DNA from: Monarcha castaneiventris obscurior
Lineage: Eukaryota > Chordata > Aves > Passeriformes > Monarchidae
DNA length: 64,000 bases
NCBI GenBank assembly: GCA_026261815.1
Contig: JAMPIT010000894.1
Coordinates: 55,480,147-55,544,146 of the forward strand
Direction: 5' to 3'
Shown here piece by piece: positions 1 through 12,403 of this stretch (position 1 is the first letter of the stretch; each line of letters opens with the position of its first letter). The notes beneath the pieces are model-generated. The model saw only the letters and a program-made list of their open reading frames with translations, was not told the DNA's origin and searched no databases. The translations under genes and the position numbers were made by a program.

Positions 1-2301
1 ACATTGCTGTGGTTAAAGGAGGCCATTTCTCCAAAGACAGTCACCTGCAGCCCAGGCTGGAGAAGGGAAATGTCATTGTAGGCTCAAAGATTGATACATC
101 TATCAAAAATCTTGTTATTGGCTGTGCCAGACCTTCTGCCTCACTCTCCCTCATACATACAGTTACCCTTCTGTTCCTGATGGATGTATCTTTTTCTGCT
201 GCTGAAAAGCAGAAAATGCTTAGGTAAACATAAGAAATGGAAATCTGAGTAACTACAACTGAGGTTTTTTTTGAGATGATGCTTTTCTGAGCAGTGTCAT
301 TCTTGAGATGAGTTAGTTCCTCCCCACAGATTTTAGGAATGCTTTTAAGGGGAGGGTAGTTAGAAAATAGGTATGTGGCTGTGGGCTTTCTCTCATCATT
401 GACTTCTAGAGGTCATATGGAAACAGGTTAGTGCTAACTAAAGGGAAGGTGGTATCATCACTTTGATGATGTTAACATGAAAAAATAGCTGTTCTTGAGT
501 ACAGGTAATAATATGGGGTCATTTGAAGATGTTGAGATCAGAATTACATACTCTGAGGAAAGAAGGGATAGCAGTGTGTTTTCATTATGGTTTTTATAAA
601 ATCTTAGGGCTTTTTATTTGAAATCACATCATTTATTGACATCTGCTCAGATTTTAGAAATGTAATGCATAAAAAGAGTGTTAAATGCTAGGATAGTAGT
701 GATCTTTGTCCTTTCCTCTGCAGGAGGCCTGTAAGCTGTTCCCATGCCAGAATGAATAAAATGTCATTTTGGGGGTTTCTGAATGATGGTGGGTAGCTTT
801 CTCACAGCAGATCCTGAAGGAAGAGCAAAGCATCTCTCCTGCACTGAGCAGAGGAGAAGTGTGTCAAACCTCTGAGATGCCATCAAGTGTCACTGGAAGC
901 TGTGCTGTACTAGAGGATTAGGAGGATGCATCTGACAGCCAATGTCCTGATACAACTGGGACTCAGCTGCGTTTTCCAGAGTGGGTTGAAGGGATGTGGA
1001 TAATGAATGAGTTGTCTGAATGAAGGTTATGAGAAAAAACAAGACTGCAGCTCGTCAGTGGGATTCTTGGTTTCTTTTCTTCTTTTTCAGTTGTTCTTTT
1101 CCCCATGTTGCCATTGGACAAAACTGTACTGCCTAAGGAAAAGTTGCAAGCTCAAAGTAGGAGATACTGCCCAGAAGACTGCAAACAGCTTAACATGAAT
1201 ACAAGAGCTTTGATATGATGGACCACTTTCATGACCTCTTTATAGCAGATTACCATTTTTTTCTTGATCTTTATACCATTCACATTGTTAATAGAGAGTA
1301 CTCTGGATGCTGCAGCTTGTCACATGCAATTTTAATCTATCTTGAGAAAGCTTCCTTAAAACTTGAAAAAGAGGGAGGAAAACACATCTCTTCTGATTTG
1401 CCTTCTAATTTGACAATCTCTTCCTTGACAGCTTTCGCAAACTCTACCGGGAGAAAAAAAAGAAGTGTACTGAATAATTCAGCCTTGAGAGTGAATTGAG
1501 CTTGAGGAGAATTGTTCAATTCCCAAGTCTGTGGTTTGCGGTTTTTGTTATTGACTGCTCAGATGGATTTAAAGTCCTGTCTCTGCAGTTGGTGGTTTTT
1601 ATCTCCCCTTTGGATGCTGCAATTTTGTCTGGCTTTCCATCCCTGTACACCAGCTCTCTGATCTTGCAAATAAACATACAAAAACCATTGAAGGACCTTC
1701 CTGCTTCCAAGGTGAGCCATAGGTAGCATGCTACACCAATAAATCAGATTTTAACCCTGGACCTGAATGCTGAAAATAGTCCAGTGAAAGTTGATGGAGT
1801 CATCATGCTGAGTATGAGGCACTCTTCCTACTATCCTCCCCTGACATGCTGGAATATCCAAATTCTTAAGGATAATGAAAGCTTGATACCAGAAAAGAAC
1901 CTCCTGAAAATAGGGTGTCTTAGCTCACCCCAAATACACCCCTGAGATTTGTTATTTATATTAACATGCTAATGGGAGTCAGACAATAACACAATAGGAG
2001 CTGGTCCTGCATTTTATGCATCAGCAGCCAATAAGTAAAAAACCTCAGGTTTCTATCATTTGAGTATTTGTGAATGCATAAAAAATAGAGTCCATTTTCT
2101 GCAAAGTGGAATGATGATGTGATACCTGTCACTGAAAGTAGCTTGCCCAGAAAAAAAATTATAGTTGTAAGAGTCTAGCCAGTATTCAGGACTCTATATA
2201 AAACCTGAACCATGCTCATCATTTCTTAAAGCCACTGAATAAAGTGAATGTTATTACCTCTAAAGCATTTTTTTCCTAGGTCAAAAAGCAGAATCATCTG
2301 C

Positions 2302-2321
2302 AAAAAAAAAAAAAAAAAAAA
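2302..2321. repeat. Poly(A) tract, 20 A
   Basis: An uninterrupted run of 20 A. Such a run can be the tail of a retrocopied transcript, but the bases just upstream (about 2150-2300) resemble no gene or repeat that I know, and I see no flanking target duplication. I treat it as a simple homopolymer. Confidence 0.85.
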
Positions 2322-4370
2322 GTCTGAAAACTTTTACCATACTATCTAGTGGAACTTTTATATAATTAACTCTTATTGACAATCTCACTGAGTAGTATAG
2401 TTCATATGAGTAAATATCTGAGCTCAGTCATAATGTGGACTGCAGGAAAGCTCTGCTAATTTCCACTCAGCTGCTTACAGCTACGTGTTAACATTTCCTA
2501 ACCAAAAGAAGGAATAAAAATTTTTGATGGTTTTGTGATGAATTTGTAAGAGAACGCTAAGGAAGTAACTTTCAGTGAGGAGGATATGGTCCCTTATCCT
2601 GGACCTTTAAAAGATAACAGAACCTTAACCTAAAAAAGGAAAAAACCCCAAACCAAACAATAACCCAAACCAAATCCTGAATACCCAAGAAAAAAAGCTC
2701 TTTTTTGATTCATGGTAAATCAATGCTTTGTAACTTACAGATATGAGTAGTGTTTCTACATAGTCATGGGCTTCTTTGAAGGATAGCTAAATCTAGAAAA
2801 CTTTTTAAATTAAGTGACAGATCAGGTGGGATCTGCTTGCAAGTAAAATAAACCCACAAGTCTCCTTGTGGATGGATGAAAATTTTTATTCCTTTTAGAT
2901 CTGTCTCTAGTTCTGATTAACATATAGTCAAATAAGCTAGAGTCCATCCAGAAGGCAGTTTTAGTTAAAAAACAGTTAACTGCATCAAGAATATGCTTTT
3001 TGCTAGGTGTTCTTGAGGTGAGAGATGGCATCTGTTCTGGACTCAAGGCAGAGGTTGGGTGTGCAATCCCTTTTCCCACAAGCAGGAATTCAAGTCACAG
3101 TTGAAGCACATGCATGCACACTGTTCCAAGTACCAAAACATTTCTGGTTTTAATTAAAGGGAACAACCCATGTCCCTAAAGGTAGATGCTTCCCTGGAAT
3201 CAGTGTGAATCAGGACTGCCTATGGAGTGCTCCTGGAATGCTGGTTTGAGGATCCTGAGGTAGAATCCCTTTCTCAAATCTCTGGCTAAAGATGAAAAAC
3301 TTACCTTGAATCTCCCCAGCTTCTATAACAGCTGGCTTGGGCACAGCCTTGTTAGGGGGCAAGGGGATGGCAGGAATAACAAATCCCTCTTACCCACATG
3401 AAGGAGATGAAGGAATCCCAGTGGAACACGACTTTGGCTGCACTGTAACTTGTGGTACCTCAGAGCAATGTCTGCCAGCCTCCTGCTCCTGTGCAGCCAC
3501 AGGAGCCAGTGCTGGGCATAAATCTGCACAAGACCAGGAGAATTTTATGGGATCTTGGACATCTCCCTTCCCAACAGACTAACAAACAAATTCTCTCTCC
3601 TATTGGGGGAAACATTGGGGGAACAAATGAGCTGTGCTGCTGGGTGAAATACTTTTGAGGGAGAACCAGGTAAGCTGTTTCTTTGGCAGAGGCATAATTT
3701 AAACTTATGACTGAGATCCCTCATGTAAATGAGTTTTTTCAAGACTTACTGACAACACAGTATAAACACTTTCATCAGAAGAACAGTGTTTTTTTAAAAT
3801 GTATCTCTTTGTGATGCTGAGGCAAAAGACTCTGCAGTTTCTTTATTTGTTGTAATAATTATAACCTATACCTTGGAACATTTTTTTCTCCCATCCTGTG
3901 ATCATCTCCCCAAAGAGCTGGGAGCTATTTTCCTTCTCTGAGGATGTTCTGATGAAGTTGATGCTATGTGGTAGGTCCTGGCCACCTGCTTTACTTGGTC
4001 ATGTGAATGTTTTCCTGAGTCATACTCCCAAAATACATTGTTGCCTGAATCTGGGGAAAGCTGACAATCGGTCGCAGTTCAACTTTCATATTACAGCAGA
4101 ATTTATGTTAAAAATAAATTCTCACAAATGATTACTGTCTGGAAAACATACGAGTTTACTAAGAAACTAGGTAAGCGCCTAGGTAAGTGTGAGAAGGTTT
4201 TCTCTTGGTTTTAATTACCCCAGGAACTAAAGTTCACACCAAAAGACTGCATAGGAAATCAAGATTCATGTTCCGTACTTTACTGGTTAAATATTGAAGC
4301 TGTCACAGAAATGTTCCCCAGCCTGTGTCAGCTGCTGTTAGCTTTCAGAGCCGCGTTCATTCTTCTCTAG

Positions 4371-4390
4371 GAACTGAGAATTCTCAGTTC
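4371..4390. repeat. 20-bp perfect palindrome, no spacer
   Basis: GAACTGAGAA is followed directly by its exact reverse complement TTCTCAGTTC, centred on GAATTC. The symmetry stops at once on both sides apart from a possible G-T wobble. It could form a short cruciform or bind a dimeric protein. It belongs to no repeat that I recognise. Confidence 0.9.
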
Positions 4391-6608
4391 TTTTCAACAC
4401 AGTAATATCTCTTCAGCCAGAAGAGTTAAGGTTACTTTAGCAAGGCAGAGGGCACAGGCCATCTATAAGTTAAGTTGTTCTGTGAGCCAGAACCTGTGGG
4501 AAAAAATATTTTCTGCGATGAAATGACTCCTGGCCTCACCTTTTGGAATGTGATCTAGGCGAGGTGCTGTTATACTGAGATCCTGCTGTTTTGGCTGCTA
4601 TGGTTTTTGATTTTAACCCTCGTGGAACAGTGCCTGTCTTTGGCAGAGGATTCTAAACAGTATTCCAGGTGGCTGATGGAGCCCACCTTTTAGTCTGGAG
4701 GAAAGAGGGGAAATGTAAAGTGTGGTGCTGGTCCCAGTATTCCCTTGGGCTGTTTGCAGTGGTACTTGGAGTGGGTTGATGCCAGAAATCTCCTTGGTCA
4801 GTAATTGAGCTAGTTTGACTCTTGCTGAGGCATGTGCCTGGCTCCATGGATTGTGTGTGAAAGTCAGTGGCCTCTTTCCCCCATATCAGCAAGTAGAAGG
4901 TGAAGAATGCATTATCCACCCTGTAGTTGGGCTGGCTAGAGCAGGATTTGGAACACAAACTTAGGCTCATGGGGAAAAACAGAGTGAGTTGACAATGTGA
5001 AGCTATTGCAAAAAGAGACAAATGTGACTCTGCAGTTTATGGTGAGGAATATTGCATGAAAGACAAAGGACATAATTATCCTGATTTGAAATTGCTGACG
5101 CTTCATCTAACACAAGTTTTGGATACTGCAATTTCAGATAGAGACGAATTGAAGAGTCTCCAGAAAAAAGAAACAAAAAAATAACCTTAGAAAACAATGA
5201 TTTGTAAGCACTGCCTGTGAGAAAATGCTAAAATAAATAGGTTTCATAACCTTTTCTAAGGAAAGAGAATGATATTATGGCTGTGGAAAAAATTGTTGGC
5301 TTTCTGGCCGGGTTTTCTGGCCTCTTCAAATAGAAATTGAGTATGATTGCATAAAAAATGGGGCAAAATGTAATCAACACAGCATATAGGAAAGTAAATG
5401 CAGTTTTCTATGCAGTAGAAGGTGATCTAACCAGATAAGAAAAGAATTTAAGTGAGCAATGCATTTTTGTCTCGAATGAAAAGCATGCAGAAGCATTTTA
5501 CATTGATGTCTTGAAAGTGGTTTCTTTTAGCAAAAATTTATTTTGTTTTCAAGTATTTTTCTTGAGTAAATAAGAGTACCTCTGCAGTTGCTGTTGAATG
5601 TGTATTAAGTTTAGAAAAGACATAAAAGGTAGTCTTAATTGTTTCAAAAGCAGCCCATCTCAGGTCATTCAATATCCAGTTCAACTCCCACCAAGTGCCT
5701 TGTGAAGACTGTGGTGACTTTCTCCACACTGCACATCAGCCTTTACTCCCAAAGCTGGGTAAAAGCAAAGTGGTCTGTAAGAGTGCCTGTATTTGGTGTA
5801 TTTCAGTGCTTTGCAGCAGTCAGTTCTGAGGTTTGTTTATCTGTGTGGGGTCTGGGGGTTTTAGTTCGAGTTGGATCTCATCTTGTCCTCTAGAGCTTAG
5901 GTTTCCATTGTGAGTTGTGGGTTCACTTCAGCACTGCAGTGTTGCATAGAACCAAGGGATTAGGAGATGAAACTTTTACAGTTCTTTCTTCTGAATCACA
6001 CAGTGGACTTATCACACCTTCTCTTTTTTCATTTTTACTCCAAAGATACAAAATTATTAAACCAGACAGGTATGTCTACTTCTCAGTGTATATTTTATCA
6101 AAGTACAGATGTGAGCAAACTAAGGAATGTGTGATACGATTTTTTTTTATTGGTAGTTCTCCTCACTGAACAGCCAGCGGTGACTTAAATTTCTCTACAT
6201 TACATAACAAAGATGTTATTGGTAATAACTTTGCTCTTCCTTGGCAGACATGCCAAATATCAAGGGTACAGAAATTTAATCTTGTTATTGATAGCAACTA
6301 GACATTTTTAAGATATTCATCAAAAAGTTCTTTGAACCTTTTTTTCTGTCCAACAACTTGATACTCAGAAAACAAGGAGAAATTATAATAAAATATGATC
6401 GCCGTGTTTTTTCCAAATGCTCATCTGTCTCTCACAGGAGTTTTTAACCTTTGATCAAAGTATCTAAAACTACACAGTGAAGACCTTGATAATTAACAGA
6501 TCAAGATTTACACTTAGTTATGTCCCACAACATAAGCGATATTTGTATGAATGTAGAAACAGTCTCTTCTGACTCCATGTGCTGCTTTTCACATTGAAGT
6601 GAACATTG

Positions 6609-6628
6609 ATTAATTAATGTTAATTAAC
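6609..6628. other. TAAT-rich homeodomain-like motif cluster
   Basis: The 20-bp string ATTAATTAATGTTAATTAAC holds several TAAT/ATTA cores on both strands, including the palindrome GTTAATTAAC. TAAT is the core site of many homeodomain proteins, and GTTAAT is an HNF1-type half-site. Nothing else in the sequence marks this as an enhancer, and AT-rich DNA gives such strings by chance. Confidence 0.3.
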
Positions 6629-9600
6629 TTACTGTAGCCTTACATAATCAGAGCGTAATTTCTTAAGATGAGAGTTTCTGACCTGAAAGTTACATTTACA
6701 GTTTGTATCTGAACTTCAGCTTTCCTTTTGTTCATTATCATGCAGTCAGAGATGAAGGAGAAATGTCTTTATGATTATTTGAAATTTGGAGGAGTTTCAC
6801 GATAGCTCTCATTCTAGCATGGGGAGAAAACATGCTTTTTTCAAAGTGGTTTGTGGTAAAAGTGGGTCTGCCTTCATTTGACCAAAGATTTGGTCATCTT
6901 GGGAAGACAGCACCCTGAAGCAAGTGCCTGATACACGAGTTTCCTCCCATTGTGCTGTCCAGCTTGGAGGCAGGAATTTCACCTTGAAACTCTTTTCTCC
7001 TTCACTCTCTCAGAAAGTTTATTTTTCTTATTAGCATTCCTAAACCAAATGAACACACTGGCATTTCCTTACAGAAACCTGTTCAGTTGAAGCATTTCTG
7101 GCAATTTGTGTTGCTGTCTCTCGAAGGCTTTGGCAGAGCAAACGGTGAGTGGGACTTCTCTATTTTAGTCCCAGCATCTGGATTTGGGTTGACTAGCAAG
7201 ATTCTTCTTCCTCCCTCAAGACCTAAGATGACTTCCCATTTCTCTGTATTTTTTGTTGGTTTTTTTTTCTGTGGTTGTTTTTTTTTCTCTTGTGTAGCTC
7301 ATAAAGTCATTACTTGCAGACACGAGGGGTTGGATTATCTGCTTCCCCCAGGAGCCTGAGCTCTTCATTCTTAGACTCCTTGTTGCCATTAGGTCAGCAG
7401 AGCTGGTACCAGCCTGCTTACTGCAGATTGTCTTCACCCAGTGCAGCCAGCTATTTTTCCCTCAAACCATGTGGAGAAGGAGAAATGATCCATAGCCAGG
7501 CACAGTCTTTGTTTTTTCCCTGCTGTTCTGTTTCTGTTCATGCGCAGCCTTTTCAATTTTGTGAAGCAGCTTTACATGAAAGCTGAAATGTAATTGCATC
7601 CTCCTGAGTAAAATGGACAGTTTCTGTGCCAACCATGTTTTTAAAGAATAAGATTACAGCATTCACTCTGCTGCATGCTTTCTCTGCGAGTGAATACCTT
7701 TGCTGATGTAAAGAGATTAAATATTCTAAGACACCAGCCAGACCAATTCTTTATAATTCCATAAGTGTGGAGAAGATCACCTTCATTATGTTTGTCAGGG
7801 GAAGAAACAAAACATAACAGGGAGGCCTCTTTCAGTACACCTTGCTTTAGTCTAGCAAATACCAGTGAGGATTCATTTCAGCATACATCATGCTTACTGT
7901 TCCTCTCAGCTCTCCATGTTAACTTACACTATAATTTCCTTGCAGAATTTGTGGCTTTCTGATATACCTTGTAGATCTAAGGCAACAAAATAAATATTGT
8001 GCAGTTTGCAGTTTCTGTTTCTTTGTTTTAAACTGAAGCCCTGGAGTGTGATAACATTTGTTGCCATAGGAAAAAAAAAATTAAAAGGGTACAGGGTTGC
8101 AAACAAAACAGTTTCAAATATCTTTTTACATCCTACTTTTATAGTTTCTAGTACTCTTTGTATTGCTCATAATATCTTTATATGGCTATAAGAAATGGGT
8201 GGTTTTCAGTATTTGGTCTTTCATTGATTGCACTTTGTAAGATTTCCAGACTCTACTCATGCATTTTATGTTTGACTATGGACAGTTATAAAATAGTTTT
8301 CTTATAGTTATGTTGTGAGCATAACAGTGACAATATATCTCTCGTTCTTGGAATAGTGTATGGACTTCTTTTCTCCCTGCTAGATGATGTCGCAGACTTA
8401 CCAGGAGGAATACTTGATAGCAAGATTGTGCAATGTAGTTCTTGTTCCCAAAAATGTGCTCCATCTCAAATCTGCACAATCCTGCCCTTAACATTGAAAT
8501 TTATTCTCTCAAAGCCACCTCTGATCTCTCCCAGAGTGGTGAAAACAGCTTAATGAATAGAGGTTAGGAAAAATAGCACTCTGGCTGTTCTGAAAAAGGT
8601 TGTATTTGCAAAAATGGGAGGGGTTCCTAAACTCAGAACAACCTGAGCTCAAGAGGCTGGGCTTTTTGGGGTAATACAGTTCTACTTTGGACACAGCAAA
8701 GATAACTGGAGGTATGGTTAAATTGTAAAACTTGTAGTCTCCTTTCGGGAGCTGCCGAAGGGCTAATTCCCATTAATGTACAGCCCAGCAGATTCAGCAG
8801 ATGTTCTGTGTCATGGGATGAAGGGGGTGACAAGCTGCTTCTCCTTTGGTTATTGTCATCCCTCCTCGCTGCTGATTGCAGCTGCTGCAGGAGAGACCCA
8901 GTGGTGCCACATCAGTGACTTTGTGAGCCCTGTGTGTGTGTTCATCCCAGCCACAGAACACAGCAATAACCAGACAAGCCCCAAGGAAGCATTAGAGCCT
9001 ATGTCTATAAAATAAGATTATGTTCTGAAAGATGCTGAGCATCAATTCTGAATAAAATCAGTAAGAACAGAGAGTGTGCAGGGCAACACAGAGAAATACA
9101 GAGGAAGCACTGTGATTATAAGAGCATTGGAAGTATGAAAGAAACTGTTACAAAATTAAAAACAGTGAGATGTATTTAACTACACTACAGTAGACTGGAT
9201 TATAAACCCATGTGAACATTGGTACTTAGGGGCGTGGGGGAAGAGAAGGTGGGTGGATCTTCAGAAGAACTGCAAATGCCAAGGGAAAGGACTAAAACAT
9301 CATCATACCATAATATCCTCATGTGGTGTCAGATTAAAACTTTAGAATGGGATTGTCATCTGTGTCTCTGCTTCTGTATGTGGAAATCTAATGGATTCTG
9401 ACAGCCTTCTTTTTAAGGAAATTCTGTAACTCCTATTTTTTCCCCACTAATAACCATGGAAATTTTCTGTCTGAAATGTAAGGTGCTACAAATGCCATGA
9501 TTTTTTCTTTCTCATTACGAAGCACAAAAAAGTTTGCATTTCCAGAGAACAGCTGGCTATTACAGTACGTTTCCTTACTGTAAACCTTACAAAATCAAGA

Positions 9601-12201
9601 GTAAGTCACTAACCTAATCACTAACCTAGTTTTACCCAAACTGAAGCTAACTTACTCTTCAGTCTCTAGCTGAACAAAAGCATTCATCAATCATCTTCAT
9701 GAGTTCACAGAACCCTAAGATTGCAGGCAACTCTCATGTATTGTATAACCATCTGCAGGTCTTAATGCCAGACCTCCTTTAACAGTATCCTCTGCCTAAT
9801 AGGAAAATGGTTCTAAGCTGTTGTGGGGCAGAATGAAGGGGTTTTTCCTTCCAAGGCAAGAAGATCCCTTCTTTCTTCTTAGTTCAAGCCGGTAACTACT
9901 TCAACCTCACAAGGTCTGCCTTTCAAGAGATGCTTACAGATTCCAGAGAGGTAGTACTTGAAATCTGAAGGCAATGGTTTTTTACTATCTGCACTACTTA
10001 TGATGTACTAAGACCTCTGTTAGCTGGTAAAAAGAAGAGCACTTTATTGGACACTGATGATGATGATTACTTGCTCTTTTAGGAAGCACTGATTTTGTGT
10101 GATATTTGTGTGGAGCATTACTTGAGTCTAAAGTTTAGTCTTCTGTGGCAGATGTTTCTGTCAGGCCTTTAGACCTGCCCCATTGTACTTGATTTTTGGG
10201 AAGGCAGAGCTTATGCTGTTGGACAAATGCTAACTGAATTAGCTGTGCTCAACACTGGAGAAGCAATAGCAGCCTTCTGGGGTATTTCTAAATCCAGCCT
10301 TTTTGCTACCATAAACTGGTATCTGTCTTAAACAGTGATAGATTAATTCCCTCTCCTCCCTCCAGTCTTCATTTTTTCTGTGTGAGGCTTTAAACAATCA
10401 CCATCAATTTCAGCTTTCTAGCTCTGTGTGCCTAACTTTAAACCAGCCTAACCTCTCCTCTGGATTGTTGCCAGAGGCTCTGTACCTGCTATAGCAGGAG
10501 TAGTAATTCCTCTGTGGTTTCATTCATGTGTCTTAATTCTCCATCTTTACAATCCATGGCTAGTTTCACCTCTAGAGTTTCTCTTTCCCTGACCAGCCAC
10601 AGCCTGAGCTGTACCAACGAGTCTCATACCAGCTTTAGAAGGAGTGACGTTACATTTCTTCCTGTTACTTCAAGCTCTTATTTTAGCTGTGTGAGCATGT
10701 CAAGGTCTATCACTCAGCTGCATATGCTCTCCTTTCCCAAGCTCTATCCTTAGCCTAAATTCCATCTTTCAGCCTTGCAGTGGGACTTGCTGTCCCCTCC
10801 TGCCAGTGGCAGTGTGTTTGCACCTCTGTCCACAGTCCCCAGGTCACCCGGAAGGCTCAGCCTGCAGCACTCACCTCACTCCTGCCTCTGCTCTCCTGAA
10901 AGCTGCATCCAAGTGTCGTTGTAGGGCTGGTGAGTACTTGCCTGAGCTGTGGTGACAGCTCATTTTGCCTTGCTTCCTCCAGGTCTCATTTCGGGAGCAT
11001 CTGCCAAACTGAGAGCAGGGCTGAATCTGGAAGGGCTCGTAGGGATGAAGTGAGTGCTACAGACAGGACAGGAAGGCACAGCCCATCCTGCAGGGTTTGG
11101 GAGAGGCTCAAATGCGTGCTGGATTTTTTAAGACCTACGGGGCTAAAATGGGACAGGTACAAGTTATATTTCTGGTATAGCTTCTACCTTACTTATGTAT
11201 TTTTTATCATCCTTTTACCTGTGGTCTTTCTTGTCTTTTATGATTTAATGCCCACGTCAGCTTCATGGGTTGTTATTCCTTGAGCCATCCCTGACTACAG
11301 TCAGTCATGACTATTGGGCTGTTATTTGTCTTCCCATGCTAGAAATTTTTTAAGATCTAGTCCTGAAGATTTTTTTCCCCTCACCACTTAATATATCCCT
11401 GGCCATGTGACTTGCACTTCCCATTTAAATTATAAATCATTAACTCATGCTTACACCATAAATGTATCAGATGGAAGAAAGATGTATCTCTTACCCATGT
11501 TTAAACTGGAATTTGAGTTACATTTTTGAATACTTACATCCTCTTTAAGGTGTCCAGCTGGAACAATGAGTCCAGAATAAACATGCTCTGATTTCCCATA
11601 TAAAGAGAGCTTTTTTCTCATTTCTCATTGCTAGAATCAAGCATCATCTTAGGTCATTAGCCCTTGCTTTCCTGATCCCTGTTGTTATAAATGAATAATT
11701 CGTGCTCGAATATAAAATTCCAAACTATGTATTAAAGTTAAAATGTAACTAATATAAAATGTAAATAAAAGACTGGTTTCGGGGAAAATTGTAACCTTCA
11801 CTAAGGGAACCAAGTTGAAAAACTGGTTTTGGGAGAAAATGGAGTCCTGCAAGCTGGACTTCAGGAACAAAGACCCATCCAGGGAGAAACTAAGGCATCT
11901 CCTGGCATTTACATCTTCAAGGAGAACTTCTTGGAAGGCTGATCAAGATCTATGGAGAATTTCTCCCTGAGTGTGGCCGATTAACAACCTGCGAAAACTC
12001 CCCTCCCAGGTGCAAGGTGCCAACGGCTGGATCTAGAGCCGAGATATGGAACATCACGACCCATCAGATAACATCCTCCGGTGATGGGACATTCATCAGA
12101 AACAAGATGTGTTTTGTTTCTCCCAGCACTGTGAATAACATACTTTGTGTATGCTGATGGACAGAAATGAGATCATAGATCCAAACTCCGGGGAAAAACT
12201 G

Positions 12202-12208
12202 TATAAAA
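12202..12208 (+). promoter_or_regulatory. TATA box of LTR A
   Basis: TATAAAA lies about 150 bp upstream of the LTR's AATAAA. Transcription of the former provirus would have started roughly 25-30 bp downstream, which marks the U3/R border. Whether it still drives a transcript cannot be judged from sequence. Confidence 0.7.
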
Positions 12209-12352
12209 ATCGGCTGCTGGGACCAGTGGGTGTGAACAGAGGGAGGTCTGATGCGATAGAGGTCAGACCTGTGTTCACCCAGTTCCAACCCCGGGCTTGG
12301 CACTGTTTCCTTTTTCGATCGTGGCTTTGCGTGTTTGTATTTTCGGACACGT

Positions 12353-12358
12353 AATAAA
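12353..12358 (+). terminator. Poly(A) signal AATAAA of LTR A
   Basis: AATAAA lies about 45 bp before the LTR end, followed by a T-rich stretch, as expected for the R/U5 region. It could act as a premature poly(A) site for a plus-strand transcript crossing the region. Confidence 0.7.
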
Positions 12359-12403
12359 TTTTATATCTGTTTTATATTAATTCGGCTTATTTTATTTATA
12401 TCA

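Larger units (their letters stand above)
1..11682. other. Unique AT-rich non-coding DNA, no gene recognised
   Basis: I see no exon, RNA gene or recognisable transposon here. The longest reading frames are a 122-codon frame on the minus strand at 4653-5021 and a 117-codon frame on the plus strand at 10930-11283. Neither shows a domain, a convincing signal peptide or coding character, and both fit chance. Small structures inside are listed separately: an A20 run at 2302-2321, tandem donor-like motifs at 4167-4187, a 20-bp palindrome at 4371-4390, a TAAT-rich block at 6609-6628 and a 14-bp palindrome at 10485-10498. T-rich tracts occur near 7260-7290. Old, unrecognisable repeats may be present. 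Confidence 0.6.
11683..12403 (+). mobile_element. Solo ERV LTR (LTR A), complete, 721 bp
   Basis: The element starts TGTTATAAATG and ends TTATTTATATCA, so it has the TG...CA termini of an LTR, and its ends are imperfect inverted repeats. A 4-bp target duplication, CTGT, flanks it (11679-11682 and 12404-12407). A TATA box (12202) and an AATAAA signal (12353) follow in the right order for the plus strand. No retroviral gag, pol or env lies beside it, so it is a solo LTR left by recombination between the two LTRs of a provirus. By hand I count about 19 CpGs, far more than in the flanks, which points to a fairly recent insertion. A short repeat, ACTGGTTTCGGGGAAAAT, recurs in altered form about 50 bp downstream (11772 and 11822). 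Four-bp duplications are typical of ERV1/gamma-type elements; the family is not identified. Confidence 0.88.

Noticed and set aside
2302..2321. Poly(A) as the tail of a processed pseudogene
   Set aside because: The upstream sequence gives no recognisable gene and there is no flanking target duplication.
9690..9800. Possible minus-strand CR1 tail (GTTCACAGAACCCTAAGATTG)
   Set aside because: Only the first 20 or so bases resemble the reversed CR1 tail; the order of later CR1 blocks is not found.
10485..10498. 14-bp palindrome CCTGCTATAGCAGG as a binding site
   Set aside because: A 14-bp palindrome is expected by chance several times in 64 kb.
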